Positions 13,713-27,000 of a stretch of 64,000 bases of DNA are shown piece after piece. The notes below the pieces were generated by a model, which was given only the letters and a program-made list of their open reading frames with translations, had not been told where the DNA came from and ran no database searches. The stretch comes from Thunnus maccoyii. Lineage: Eukaryota; Chordata; Actinopteri; Scombriformes; Scombridae. The position numbers and the translations under genes were made by a program. Within the stretch, counting starts at the first letter, position 1. Every line of letters begins with the position of its first letter. Location: assembly GCF_910596095.1 (NCBI RefSeq), contig NC_056544.1:7332655-7396654 (forward strand), written 5' to 3'.

Positions 13713-16445
13713 ATGGACTGGTTCCACTGTAACCAGTGCTTCACAAAGAGAGGATCGAAGTTTGCTGTGTCCAGCTGTGGCCACATCTGCTGTGAAGCAT
13801 GCATCACATCTAGTAAGACTGCTGTATTCTATCTGCTCTGCGTACTAACTTTATTTACTTCAGCTTTTAACTTCACTTCTTCAACATAACCTGTAAAATT
13901 TCAACCAGTGTGACAGAAAGTTTCGGGCTAATTATGCCTCTTGTGATTTTGCCTTTTCCCTCAGAGCAGTGCAGTGTTTGTAGGGCCAGCTGCAGTTATT
14001 TGCCCATCACAGATGAGGTTGGTGAGTTTGACATATTCACTGCAAGTTACTGTCTGCAACTTTATGCCATTAAAAGAGAATGACCTTCTTATTTTACATG
14101 GCCAAAGCATTATATCTGCACAAATTTCTTTTTTAGATGAAGCCACAGGAAAAAGTGTTTTTCCAAGATCCTGTGAAGCTCATCCAATCACGAATGGAGC
14201 ACATATCGCAGGTTTGTCTCCTCTGTGCAGCATTCACCCCAAGCTCCCACACTGCTGTCCTTTTTAATTGCTACACCACTATGTTAAATGTCAGAGCAGT
14301 CAGTCAACTAATATCCAGTCAGTGAGTAATTCAGCGAGAGATTGTGTCAGCTAGAGTGATATTTGACAAGATTAAAAGCATAAGATCATTTGGGAATCTC
14401 TGAACTATTATCCAAAAGCCAAAGTTGATTTACAGTTTAATTAATTTTTTTACTGAGAGAATATTTCATAATAGGGTCTTTATACTCCTCAGATTGCACT
14501 TTTTCAGCGAACACAGATGGAGAAAGTCACAGCGCACTTCAAGCATAAGTCTGTTGAACTGGAAAGGCGTCTAAAGGAAGTCACTGAGCAGGGTTACAGG
14601 TGAATTCAGTAGTTTCTTATCATTCTTCCGTGGCTGTATAAATATTACCCCCCGATTGCAATGCTATTCTTCCCATGTCTGTTATCACAAGGCAACTCTC
14701 GGAGCTGAAAAGAGAGAATGCTCACTTAAAAAAGAAACTTTCAGAGCTGGAAAGAGAGACTGCAGAATTAAAAAAGCCTCTTTCTCAGAGGAGGGTAAGT
14801 GTTTTAAGAGTCTGATGAAAAGAAGTTAATGTTTCCAAAAGAAAGATGTCTGATTTAGACTGCACACTTTCTGCTTACCACAGGTTTCTCCAGGACAATT
14901 TCAAATAGATGGGTAAAAGCCAGTTTACATTTCAGTACTATCATGCTTGATAACAAACTTTCTAGTATTAAGTTTTGAATTATTTTTTTGTCTCATACAG
15001 TACTCAAAGGATGTCACTCCCTGTTGCTGTCACTTCCCCAGGTAAGCCAAGTGATTAAAGGTGAATTGTTACAGTAATGTTTTAATAATTGATAGTCAAT
15101 TTCATATTTTTGGATTCAAGTTGATGAGGAGTGTGTGTGTGTGTGTGTGTTTTCTTTTACCAGTTACCCCTCGTTCAAGACCTATAAGGTATGTATGACA
15201 TTGTCATGTTCTAGTGGATTTCATTCTTTATTTGCTATATCATCGTGTGTAATAAAAGGTTTGCACAACATCTTGTACTCAAATATTGTTGTCTGGGTCT
15301 CAGTCACATAGGTTCAGCAGAGTCCCAGGGGTTGGCCAGAGACAGAGGTCCCAGTCTCTCCTCCCTCACAGTAAGCCTTGTATTTAAGTGGCTGCATGTA
15401 ATTAGACCGAAATGATTGTTATGGTTTGAGAACCAAATGTATTTTTCAAAAAATACTTAATACAAGATGAATATTTAAATCTATACTTTGATTATTTTGT
15501 AACTTAATCAAAGTTTCACAATAATCCAATCACTCTGGAAAGCACTTTGAGTTGTTTTTGTATAATATTGTGCTATACAAATAAACCTGAACTTTTTAGG
15601 TGCCTCATCGAAAAAAATTATTAGTTTGACGTAACAAAAATCCTAACTCAAGGTACATTTGGTCACTTTTACTGGCACTAGACGTTTTAACTGCATCTCT
15701 GTCTTCCTCAGCGGATGGAATTCAGTTGTTATAAAGATGCCGTCTCTATGACAACAGAGCAAATTCATCTACTAATTAAGACAGAGATGTAGTTGAAAGT
15801 TTCTGAAAAAGCAAATACACAGACCTTGAGTTACATTTCTTTTTTGGTTAAACTTCTATTTCCAAGGTCAAGTATGAATTTTCACCTACAATAATTGCAA
15901 ATTCATAGACTGATTCCTTCATAGTATTCATTGAATATTCAATTCTGAACTTGAAGAGTTAAGAGAAGAATAGTTTGGTTTAACTTTTTGTATAAAATCA
16001 AGAAAACACTTTTTTTTAAAAAATCAGACTCCTGGATCAGCAACCTCTCGTTCCAGTCATAGTCCTCTTCATGAACACGGACACAGTAAGTGCCGTTGCA
16101 AACACACTTTTATAGCTCTAGCATTGGTTCTGTGATTGAAGTGGATACACTATGCTTAAACAACTCAAAAATTAAATGCATTCCATCTTAAATCACAATC
16201 CTTTTTCTTCCCTGTTTTAAAAAGGAACACCTTCTTCCTTAAGCACTCCTACAAGGTAAGAAATTATTTCCAAATAATGTCTGTTAAAAAACATTGGATC
16301 ACATAATTCTTTTGATGGGAGGATGATTCTCATGTAATTGCTCAGTCAGTCCATTTCTGTCATCCTCAGAACTCAGCGCCAGACTCCTAATGTTTTCCCG
16401 TTCCAGTTTATGAGTGGATTATCAATACTGTCACCAAGGCGTTAA
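13713..16445 (+). CDS. rnf212b: RING finger protein 212B (meiotic crossover factor)
   Basis: Twelve coding exons: 13713-13812, 13965-14017, 14137-14211, 14493-14599, 14692-14794, 14884-14912, 15001-15041, 15164-15188, 15304-15370, 16028-16085, 16225-16255 and 16370-16445. They sum to 765 bp, or 254 residues. The exon with the ATG starts after an acceptor at 13690, so there is at least one untranslated exon upstream. The RING is at residues 6-39 with ligands C6, C9, C22, H24, C27, C30, C36 and C39. The start [10 protein letters not shown] and the block [13 protein letters not shown] (52-64) are characteristic of RNF212B. A coiled coil follows at about 80-145, then a Ser/Thr/Pro/Arg-rich tail. 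RNF212-family proteins act as SUMO or ubiquitin ligases on the synaptonemal complex and promote crossover designation. Exons 6-8 and 11 are very small (25-41 bp). Confidence 0.93.
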
Positions 16446-16680
16446 TGAAATGGGCACTAACAGTTCTGGGGATATTTTTGTCAGTTTAGCAGTCATTAGC
16501 TATAGATCTGTTCATCAGGACTGTCACATGTTGTGGAAGGTGAGGATTTGTTTTTGTTCAGAAACAGTTGGCACAAATGATTAAATGTCTTGTATGTTGC
16601 TGAGTGTGTAGGTGTTTTATAGTTGTTAAGCCTATATGGATGTTACTGTACTGATCTCACAACTGCTCTTCTGTTGAGTT

Positions 16681-16686
16681 ATTAAA
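16681..16686 (+). terminator. Candidate rnf212b poly(A) signal (ATTAAA)
   Basis: ATTAAA 236 nt after the rnf212b stop, the common variant hexamer. Confidence 0.4.
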
Positions 16687-16699
16687 CTGCTAAATTATC

Positions 16700-18342
16700 T
16701 TATTTGATCATTGGTTAATAATTATGATTTTTTCTGGCAACACATTCTTATCAGCAAATTATCTCTGAGCCATTTCTGCAGATGCATATCACAGCCACTT
16801 GCGTTTTGCTCACAACAGAGAATTAACTGTGGTAAAAAAAAAAAGAAAAGAATTTGATCAATCAGAATCAGCTGAACCAGCTGGACACACAAAAACAGCT
16901 CTTGCACGCATGATTATAAAGGCAAATCTTTTACTTGTTTCCAGTGACACAATTGTGCAAATGAGATTTTTTTTAAACAGGAAAAACTACATTGAAAACA
17001 TCTGCAAAGGAAGACACAAAGTGTTTGGGTATTTCCCTTAAGCATAACACTTGCATGAATGTTTTTTATGACTAACAGAATGACAAAACACAGTGCTGCT
17101 CACCGATAAATCAATATTCTGTTCATCCAACCTATACCCAGACATTTTCACAGACTTAACCTTGATTCAATTTAAAGCCCACTTCACCCTCTGCATGTCA
17201 ATTGAGATGTACTTTGGAGTACTACACACACACAACAAATTTATGAAATAACTAATAATGCCTGTACTGATAACCTGAACATAAAATGTTTGTGCTTTAA
17301 TACATAATCTAGGACAGAAATAAAACTGTAGTTTTTCTTTGGATTATTAAGTCAAACCCAGTATGTGGACCCCCATCAGTTATCTAGTTTGTCTATACTA
17401 TAAACCATGAAGTCACACCCTACATCTACTAAGACAAAAGAGATATAAAAATACTGACTGAATCAATGAGTGCAAATCAAAGCTAATGTTGGCTGTTCTA
17501 ATATCTGTATAATGTTGAGGTGATTGTTGCTTTCTTGGTACTGGGATCCTTAACTGTTACAAATGTGCAGTAAAATGCAAGTTAGATGCAAAGTAAATCA
17601 AGTATTTCAACAGATGGCCAAAAAGAGAATCAGGGAATGTGTTTCAGGAATATGCTGAAGAAATGAATGGAATTAGATGCAACAGTATTTTCTGTACCAT
17701 TATGTTTTCAAAAGGCATGATACAAGGTTTTGCTGTTAAGGGGTCAAGAAGGACACTGTTTAGTTAGGTATTCATATTTTGTGAAAGAATTGGATTTAAT
17801 AAGCATAATGGCAGCAGGCTCTAAAACCAAAGTGCAAGATGTCAATTTAAAGTGTACATGTCCAGTGTGCTTTTCATGATAAGGAATTATTGGCTGTAAA
17901 GGAATGAGAACACACAGTGATCAGTCAACAAAATCATCAACATAGAAGTGTTTCCAGAGCATTTACTCATCTGCTATACTTAGGTACCAAAAGTACAACC
18001 AGTTTAAATTACTGCTACAATAGCATACTAAAAAAATCTGTAGTATTGATATCTAAACAAAAATAGTAAGCTCAAAAATATAGCAAACCAGTGTACAAGT
18101 TACTGTCCTATTTACAGCAACAAAATTATAATTCAAGTCCATATATATATTAGGATGAGCAGAAAATGCAGCAAATATAAAAAACACAAACCTCACTTTG
18201 GGCTTGTACTGGGAAGACTAAATGTTACAAACCTGCTTCAATTAAAGCAATATAAACCCAAGTCATAACTATGCTTGTTGGTGCAAAGGATGTGAGGAGC
18301 ACCCAACCAACTTTCTTACTTAGTCTTTAGTGTCTATGTGTC
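16700..18342 (-). other. Probable homez 3' UTR and convergent intergenic DNA
   Basis: A long AT-rich non-coding stretch between the ends of rnf212b and homez. ATTAAA hexamers on the - strand (TTTAAT near 17297 and 17793 on the + strand) could end the homez message. Nothing else is recognised. Confidence 0.5.
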
Positions 18343-20334
18343 TTAATCAGTAACAGTAGGTTCTCGGTCAGTCTCCCCAATATCCTGAGCTGCAAACCAA
18401 TCTCGCACTTGCTGGTAGCTCATTCTTGATTTCTTGCATAGAGTGTCAAGATCTTTTTCATGTAGTGAGCCTGTTGAAAGGTAATATGTTTCCAAAGGCT
18501 GGATATTGGGGGTATCTGTACTTGTTCCATTTGTTTGAGATTTTCGTTTGCGACCACCAACCCGAGTAGATGTCCCACTTCCATTAGTTAAACCACTGCT
18601 ACTTTGCTGGGCAGCAAGTTCTGCCAAGAACTGATCGCGGACACCCTTAACCCAGCGTAACTGACCGTTTTTAACAGCATACCGCGTGTCCCCAAACCAC
18701 TGAATAACATCTGCACGGGGTAAACCTGTAAGCTTAACAAGTTCTGTGTAGTCTTCACTCTTGGGCCACTGGCAGCGTAAGAAGTGCTGCTTTAACACAT
18801 CCAACTGCTCCTTGGTCTTCCTTGGTCGCCCAGCAGGAGTGAGGGCAGGGGATGTAGATGAGGAAGCCCTTGAGACATGCAAGGGTGTTTGTGAGGGACT
18901 GACTTTGGCTGAATGGGCTGACTTCTTTGATGTGCTGATGCTGTTTGAAAGTTGTTTATTAGGCGAGACTGTCAGTGGTGGGCTGCCAGAGGGGGAAGAG
19001 TAGGGAGAGGGTTTTAATATATCTGATGATTCCTGTGGAACATCTGGCTCAGTCTTGCAGGTCTTGGTCAATTGTAATGGTTTTTCTTCGTTCTGTTCCT
19101 CATCTTTAAGACTGTCCCCATCACCAGAAAGCTCCTCTGTCGCTTCATACCCATCTACCTCAGGGACCCTTTCCCCAAATGCCTCAAGGCTGTTTGTCAA
19201 GAAGGTCTGAAAGAAATGTGAATTTCTAATCCCATTGCTACGAGCTCCCTCTTGGCCCTTCACACCATTCAGTTGACGAGTACTTTGAGTAACAAGTGGA
19301 AGAGGTTGAATTTGTTGATCATGTTTACCCCCAACAGCAGTGAGATGAGAATAGTTCTGGGCTGCTGCCAGGCTTCCTCGACCAACCCTAAGCTGGTAAC
19401 GGCTGTCGCTGAACCATTTACGGATGTCATTGCGGCTCAACCCAGTTTCTTCCTGCAAACGTCTAAGCTCTACCTCTGCAGGCCAGTTCTCTCTGAGAAA
19501 GCTCTTGCGAAGGGCAGCAAGCTGAGCTTTAGACTTTTTGTAGCGCCCATGACGGTGCTGTCGTGAAGATGATCCAGAAAGGTCAAGGGAGACATCAGCT
19601 GCAGTGCTTGGTGGCGTGTCAACTGGTGGGCGGTAGAAGTATGAATCCTGAGGAGGTGGGAGGGTGGAACTGAAACATGGGGAAGTGGGTTTGGCCGGTT
19701 TACAGGAATCTGGTGATTCACACTTTGGTTTCTTTTTCTGGGGATTGAGGCTAGAGATAGCACCCTCTACGTCATTATCCTTATCATCAATGACCAATTC
19801 ATCACAACTGCTGCTCTTGCTATTAATTTTGGCTTCTTCATTTGTTTCAGTAGAGTCATCATAAAGCTCAGGTACAGACAGTTTCCGCCGTGTCTCCTCT
19901 ATCTCCTCTGAGGACCAGCTGATACCATATTTAATTCTCTGAACCATAAACCACACCTTAACTTTGTCCAGTGGCAGGGCACATACCCTTGCTAGGGCGT
20001 TAACCTCACGAGACGATGGGTATGGAAATAAATTAAAAGCTTGGACCAGCTCTGGGATGGTATCAAGTTCACGGGTCTGATCAGACTGTGTCCATACCAA
20101 TTTCAGTCCCTCTGACACTAGGGGCAAGCACACGACCGAGTTGTGGTTAGTGGTGAAACTAGCCACACCACTTGGGTTACTTTCGGCTGAGCTGGCAGAG
20201 TGGTGCAAATCCTTGACGGAGCGCTTAGCTTCGTGCTTTACTTCACTTTCCGTCTTTGTTATTTTGCCTTTAAAAGGCTCCTTCATGCCCACAAGTAGTC
20301 CAGTTCTTCCATTGTGTTCACTGTAGGTTGCCAT
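18343..20334 (-). CDS. homez: Homeobox and leucine zipper protein Homez
   Basis: One uninterrupted coding exon of 663 residues from the ATG at 20334. A splice acceptor (TTTTCTAG) ends at 20362, so exon sequence begins at 20361 and an untranslated exon lies upstream. Homeodomain 1 spans about residues 77-139 (recognition helix VKVWFMVQRIKYG), homeodomain 2 about 261-319 (NDIRKWFSDSRYQL) and homeodomain 3 about 502-558 (ADVIQWFGDTRYAV). A fourth, partial homeodomain-like fold lies near 611-656 (YQQVRDWFAAQDIG). An acidic region near 390-425 and Ser/Pro-rich linkers separate them. HOMEZ belongs to the ZHX/HOMEZ zinc-finger-related homeobox class, a vertebrate nuclear factor. A single coding exon matches mammalian HOMEZ, although this protein is longer than the roughly 550-residue human one. 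Confidence 0.95.
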   Translation of the reverse strand: MATYSEHNGRTGLLVGMKEPFKGKITKTESEVKHEAKRSVKDLHHSASSAESNPSGVASFTTNHNSVVCLPLVSEGLKLVWTQSDQTRELDTIPELVQAFNLFPYPSSREVNALARVCALPLDKVKVWFMVQRIKYGISWSSEEIEETRRKLSVPELYDDSTETNEEAKINSKSSSCDELVIDDKDNDVEGAISSLNPQKKKPKCESPDSCKPAKPTSPCFSSTLPPPQDSYFYRPPVDTPPSTAADVSLDLSGSSSRQHRHGRYKKSKAQLAALRKSFLRENWPAEVELRRLQEETGLSRNDIRKWFSDSRYQLRVGRGSLAAAQNYSHLTAVGGKHDQQIQPLPLVTQSTRQLNGVKGQEGARSNGIRNSHFFQTFLTNSLEAFGERVPEVDGYEATEELSGDGDSLKDEEQNEEKPLQLTKTCKTEPDVPQESSDILKPSPYSSPSGSPPLTVSPNKQLSNSISTSKKSAHSAKVSPSQTPLHVSRASSSTSPALTPAGRPRKTKEQLDVLKQHFLRCQWPKSEDYTELVKLTGLPRADVIQWFGDTRYAVKNGQLRWVKGVRDQFLAELAAQQSSSGLTNGSGTSTRVGGRKRKSQTNGTSTDTPNIQPLETYYLSTGSLHEKDLDTLCKKSRMSYQQVRDWFAAQDIGETDREPTVTD

Positions 20335-20361
20335 CTGGGATATGAAAGTAGGGTCTCTCAC

Positions 20362-22370
20362 CTAGAAAAGAAACAAAAACATTGATTTAGTTTTTTTTTT
20401 TTTTTTTTTTTAAATTTACTTATCTCAACTGCCAAAATGTTTTAACTTCATAGATAGGATCACTGTAGGGAGTAGGAAAATGTCTTCTTAGAGTACAGCC
20501 AAAAGTACAGACTATGATGTTTTAAGAACTTTCTGTTCTCTTTCATTCTCAAAGTCAATTATCTAACAGCTGTTTCCCCTTCCCCCCTACTTTGCACTCC
20601 TTATTCTGAACTCCCAATGAAACTAGTCGTATACTCTCTGTCCAGACTGGGTTCCCCTCCCCCAAAGTGTGGTGACTGACTTTTGTTTTGTGTGAGTGGG
20701 GGTTATTGGTAGCAAAGGGTGGGAGCGTGGGGAATGGGGATCCATGAGAAATCCATCACAGTCTACTTTCTCACCCCTTCCCAGTCAGGCTTTGTTCCAC
20801 TTCCAAGTTCTCAGTCCCAAAAGATAAGTGTAGCCTCTTCACAAAGGCAGACAGTCAAACAGAAACCTGTTGAAGGACAAAATGAGTTAGATGCATTAGT
20901 CATACTTACGCCCAAGTCCTGGCACACTATAAACTTTAACAGTACTAAACAGACCATATTTCTAATGAATAATGGTTTGAGAGGCTGAAGAAATATAAAT
21001 ATATTTCATTTGTTAAGTCAGGTGTTAAGCCAACACTTGAAAACATAACAACTGAAATGTCAGTTTGGCTGTTAGAAGGCTAAGAACAATAAATAATAGT
21101 GTTTTAAAACTACATCTGGACAGTGTTAATTGTAATTTGTGGTTCTCACTGCCTAATTATATGAATCAGGTGTCTATAACAATTACTGAGTGGGCCGTGT
21201 CTTTAAAAAAAACCCCATGAACTTCTCAGTTCAGAGGAGCTGGTTTTTATTTGGGACACCAGAGGAAATGTTGCGCATTTGGTTTGGAGATTGCGCCATG
21301 GCCGACGATTTAGGTCGCTTGAGCCACGCAAGAAATTTTCAAGTGTAGCAAAAACATTGGCGAACAATTATGAAACCACTGTATTAGTCATCCGTGACAC
21401 ACTGAGATGAGCGGCGATGAGATCATGTGGTGGCCTTCCCAGTTTGTTTAATGTTTCCACTGTAATACATGTTAAGAGTTTACGCATCGTATGTTTGGTT
21501 TAGTGTAACCAAAAGCTAAAAAGTTGCTCCCTGTGCCAGTGACAATAGTAGTCCAGTCTCTCCCCCTCTATGGCGTACTAACTAAAACGCTTCACACTGC
21601 ACAGGCGCACTTCGCCGTCAGACACGCTTCAGTGAAACATAAGAATAAACTTACCGAAAATGCCAAAATAACCCTTTACCCCAGAGGTCCCGGCGAGCGA
21701 AAAGGAAACAAAAGAAATCCTCAGTTTCCCCTCTGCCACTCCGCTTTTAATGGCCGAAGTTTTGAGGAAGACCAGGGAAACAATACCGTCTGTCTGTCTG
21801 TTTGACCCTTGTCTTATTTATCAAGCAACTCGACGGATTACAGTCGGGATACAAAGATGCGAGGCGACACAAGTTTGTCGCCTTTTCGTGGGAGTTCAGG
21901 CGTCGGCTGATTCCTGCCGTAGAGGGCTCAAATCTCCAATCCGACAGATTCAGCTGTGAATTTGAGTGGCCGACACTTCGTCCTCCTCCGTCCGTCCGTT
22001 GTTGCTTTTGTTCTTTGACTGAGAAGTGTTTCCCCTGTCCGGCCAGATCGAGGCGAGGCGGAGCTGAGGACCAGGAAGCCCAGAAGGCCCGACTGCCTCT
22101 CCCACCGTGACGGTGGGTGTGCCAGTCCGGGAGAGCAGGCCATGGATTGGAGGGAGGAGGCGCCTGTATAATAAATCCGAGGCAGTAGGATAAACATTTT
22201 CACGTCAACCACCCACCAGTCCCCCCCCCCCCAACCCCACCTCCAAATCAAACGATCCAATTTCAGAATAAAGACATTTGAGGTAATGAAAAGGAAATAA
22301 ATATTTTTTGCACAGTTAATTTTATTATTGGGAAAATCCACATTCACAAGAAAAGATGGGCAGACTCCAA
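20362..22370. promoter_or_regulatory. homez upstream intron and promoter region
   Basis: Non-coding, with a poly-T run at 20391-20411. GC content and CpG rise at about 21600-22130, the likely homez promoter and untranslated exon. The exact start site is not visible. Confidence 0.45.
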
Positions 22371-22372
22371 AC

Positions 22373-22394
22373 CATAGACTGTATACAGTCTATG
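22373..22394. repeat. 22-bp perfect palindrome
   Basis: CATAGACTGTA followed immediately by its complement. The half-site also forms the terminal repeats of the small inverted-repeat element found in the large gene (45310-45391 and copies), so this may be the joined ends of a collapsed copy of that family. Confidence 0.8.
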
Positions 22395-24029
22395 CTCCAA
22401 ACCGATTTTTGGATATTTATATCAAGAACTGCATCAATATGACACCATGATAAGAGCCCTTAAGAATAAGAAGGCAATTAAAACTGTTTTGATAAATTTC
22501 TTATGAACCGACGATATGCTACATTATTTTGAATTTGTATTACTTTTTCTTATTTTATTTTTTTCTTGTAACTTTGTATATACACCCCTGATATGAACTG
22601 TTTTTTGTGTACATACTGTTAATGTACATGTGTTCTCTAAAATAAAGAAAATCCAAATTAGGACAACAAATATCTCAATCATGATTGTCATCGAGAAAAT
22701 CATCATCTTCAATTTAAACAGACACGACATTCAACTCCTACCATATGACGAAGAGCCCTCCCTCCCTCACATAAATATAGTGGACCATACTTTTAAGTCA
22801 AGAGCTAACAACAAATAAGACAATATTTCCCCACAAGAATTTTATTGTGAACAGTATGGATTAGGCTTTGAATCAACATTAGACCTTCCTGGTGGGGAAT
22901 AAAATGTACAGAATAGAATTAAACAGTTAACTGAACATTTAAGTAAATAAATAAAATATGAAAAATCCAAATAACTAAAAGCATTTTAAAGTGTGCTTGG
23001 GGGTTGGGGGGAGGGACCTAAGTATTTCTAAAATCCTTGCTATGGATGGGGTCAATCCCCAAAATATTACCAAAAAAATCAGAGCCAGAGAGGTGTAGAT
23101 GTACTGTATCACGTACAGTTTAGCCTACATGTTAAATATGTGAATAGTCAACTTGTGAGGCTTTTCATTGTATTGTAAACAAGATGGAAGTATAATATCA
23201 CTGAAGTGTTCCAGTGATACTGTGTGTCTTGAGCAATATGCTGGCGTCAGTGTCAGATATGCTGTTCTGTAACCGAAAATAAGACAAGGGTCAAAGGTAG
23301 ATTTACTGTTTCTTTTTAATGCTTAATAATAGAATAAAATTGGCAAGTTGTAGATATCAACAAATCTGCACAAAATTCCACCTTCTATGTTAAAATCATT
23401 ATCTTATTTTATAGGTTTTTGATATGCTACCAATTTGTTACTTTGCAAAAAGGAATCAGAAGTGTTAACAGCAGTGAGAGTCTTTATTTATTTATACGGT
23501 CACTTGGCAATTGAAATACACTGGAAGTTGTAGTACTGTGTATATACATTTAATAGAAATATTACAAATAGATGCAAAAATACACAAACATTCATATGTT
23601 TCTAAAAATGTGTCATAGTTTGCTTCAGATAATTGTGATTTTGTAAACTGCTTGAAAAAATGATACATGTGGTGATATTAATAATTCCCATCATTGTGTG
23701 GCTTCACCCACAGGTGACATTGCATCTTAAAATACACAAAATATTCTAGACCGTCCTTCATGTTTACCTCAAACTTCATAGAATCACATTCATCAAGTCC
23801 TCGAGTAGTAGTGGATATGTAAGGTCATTTAAACAACAATCCTTCATAAAAATAAAAAAAAGGTAGTGTAAATAGTTTAACATGTTAAGTGTTATTATCT
23901 CCCTTCAGCTAACAGTAATGGATGTGATCCAAAACCACTCACAAGGCTTATATAGGATCTAAAGTTTGGACCACATGTGTCAGCTGAAACAATGTATTAC
24001 TGGCATGTCAGTACTGATGCAGGAACTGT
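22395..24029. other. AT-rich DNA, including the dhrs1 3' UTR
   Basis: No coding exon is recognisable. Candidate dhrs1 poly(A) signals on the - strand include AATAAA at 23483-23488 and another near 22842. A homopurine G-rich patch lies at 22996-23014. Confidence 0.5.
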
Positions 24030-27000
24030 TTAGAAGCGGCTATTTGCCAGGGTGAGCACAAAGCGTGGCAGTCGTAGGAATGAAGGGACAACAACTGAGA
24101 GCCAGGAGAGATATGGGACCTGAGTCAACAGGAATTTTAGGGAGGTGTAGTCAACTACACTTCGCCCTGGAAATAAACAGATGGACATAATATTAGAATG
24201 AGGTGATTGCACATAATGGTGAGACCAAATCTCTAATCTTCAAATGTTAAAAAAAAAAAACCCTGAAGAATAAATACAAATTTACCATCAATATCTTGAA
24301 TCCCATAGCGCCTTGCCAGGTCACAAGTCATTATAACTTTCCCAGTCAGCGACATCAGACTTTTATCTTTCAGACAGAGACAGAAACCACAACAATGTAT
24401 GTTTACTTAGCAAACAAACAGTCTCTATAAAATAATCAGCAATAAAAATCAGTTCCTGAAAATATTTTACAGTGAACAGCATAGGCAAAAATCAAATATG
24501 TGCATACAGTTACTCAAATGCTCACTTGTAGAAAGCCTTTCTGGCTGAAATTTAGTGGCGACTCCAGGAGCTCTATTTTCATGCCAACTAAGAAGCTCAT
24601 ATTTTCCTGCACCACCCACCTGCTCGGTGCACTTACATTCTGTAATATTTATTTGGTGAAGGCACGCCCATATAAACCTCTCTGAAATTCACACAAACCA
24701 CTTTTTTGTTTTACTCATGTTTACACTTTTATTTCTGGTAATGGCATTAATGCATGCAAGACTGAATAAACATTGATGACTTATTCTTACCAGCTTGCAT
24801 CATGTACTGACAACCTTTCTTTTACTCTGTTGAATCTCTTTAAGCCATCTGAGGGCAGCAGGTAGCTTGTCTGATCCATCTGCAGTCTTTAATTGGAGTG
24901 ATGTTGACAATTCTGAACGGCAGATCTGCTGGTTAAATTTTGTGTAACTAGTACCAGTTTGACCAGACCGTTGCAAAATAACCGCAGAAACCTCCAGGCT
25001 TATGTGCATATCAAACTTGTCAGTTATGATGAATAATTCTGTACAGTTTCTAATGCAAATCAACAGGTCTGGGAAAAGTGTGGATGGTGATGAGCAACAT
25101 GTGATAGAGACTGTTTGAGTTAAATTTTATTTTTAAAAACCCCAAGTTATTTGTGGATCATTATCAGAATCACGTGTGTGTCTGTCACAATATGAAGATT
25201 AAACTACAACTATTTCCCTCCCAAAACGTCAGCAGTTATTTTAGCATGTAAAACATTAAAGAGATCATATTATGCCCCTTTCTCAGTTTAATATTTTCAT
25301 TTTCATGGTCTATTGACAGACATTTGCATGTTTTTATGATAAAAAATTACCTAGTTACAATGCTGAGTGTATACTTGTGACATCACAACCTTACAGAAGT
25401 CCAAACTGCTCCAAACAAGTGCATTTAAAGGCACAGTTTCTGAATACAGGCTGTGTTCATTTCTCTGTGGAATGAGCGTTTTGATACTTCCACACTATTT
25501 ATATAGCACCTAGACCTGCTTTATAATCAAAAATGAAATGGAAATCTCCCTTTCTACAGTATGTCCCATTTAAAACAGATTTAAACTTTAAAAAATACCT
25601 TTTAAATTCTATTTTCATTTTATATATGGCACTACAGTTTTATTTAACCTCAGATGGTTATTGTATGGATCATTGTGATAATGCACAGAAACATGGTGAT
25701 CACCGGATCATCAGCGTGTCCAGAAACGTGAATTAAACTTAAAAAGAGTTATCACCTGCTTTTGGAAGTATATTTGAGCTGCTGTATTCATATTTGAAAC
25801 TCTACACATCCCAGACAACAATAAGTTTCTTCTGAGGTAGTGATTGGCCATGATTGTCACGCCCTCTTAACACACCCACTTATAATTTATGATAATTAAT
25901 TCTTTCTGGTCCCACCCCGTATGCAAGTGCGCCTGGTGAGCCTGGCCATGAATATACCAAAAGTGCAAATGCACTGTGCAGGATGCACTTGACTGCGATG
26001 TGTGCCACGCCGCTTGCTTCATGAAAGTAGAGCCCCAGGAGTCAACTGTGAAGTGAATACCATCTTATATATTATAATCCTACCTTTTGCCAGGTTGACT
26101 ATGCACTTCCCGCTCAGTTCTGTGGTTTCTCCAGCAGCAAATACATCTTTAAACTGAGGAAAAGAGAATTTATCAAACCAGCTTAGGTAGTTTCCATGGA
26201 AATGCATTTGCTGTCAGAAGAAGAGTCTACCTTAGAATTTACACCCTCTGGTGTATCCTTCTCCAGTATGAACTGAGACACCAACTCTGTCTGCACTGCT
26301 CCCGGCCACAGGCTGACAGAAACCACTCCCCTACTTTTCAGCTCAACAGCCATGTCTGCTGCCAGCCTGTCACACTGGAAAGAAACCGCAATAGAAAACA
26401 AGTTTTTATTGTACATAAAAGGTGTGCCTATAGAATTTAGATCTAATTATATGTGTGTTTGTGTTAACTGGGAAAAGAACTTACAGCGGCTTTACCAACG
26501 CCGTATGGCACATTGAAGAGATAGCGCAGCCCTCCCATTGATGAAATAGTCACTATCAAACCTCGGCCTTGAGCCACCATCAACCGGGACGCGTAAACTG
26601 AGAAGAAATAGTGGCCCCTGCCAGATAAATAAAAATAGAAAGAAGTCATAAAAATCAACTATTATTTTTTTGAAGTAAATCAAATTTTTGTAGAGAAACG
26701 TAAAGCAAGACTACAAATTGTAACCGCTTGGATTTACATTAAACATAACACAGTATGCTTCATATCTCTAAGTTTCATCTTTGTATTGTTATGAATTCTT
26801 GAAAGAGCAACGCCTCCGAGTGAATTTCCACTGAACTGAAAACTAAAAAAAGAAGGTCAAATAAAGAGCAACAGCTGATGACTGGAAATATGTCCTTAGA
26901 GGAAATGACTAAACAGTTCACTGGCAATGACTCAGTTGACTCTGCTGTATCAGACATGACGGAGCACAAAGGCCTACCTGAGCCCTGTGTTGTTGATGGA

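Noticed and set aside
21298-21400. Start of another gene at ATGGCCGACGATTTAGG
   Set aside because: The frame closes soon, there is no homologous sequence, and it lies in the homez upstream region.
24800-25063. Open frame of 87 residues on the - strand inside dhrs1 intron 6
   Set aside because: No recognisable domain, no splice context in frame with dhrs1, and human DHRS1 has no extra residues at this point. Most likely chance.
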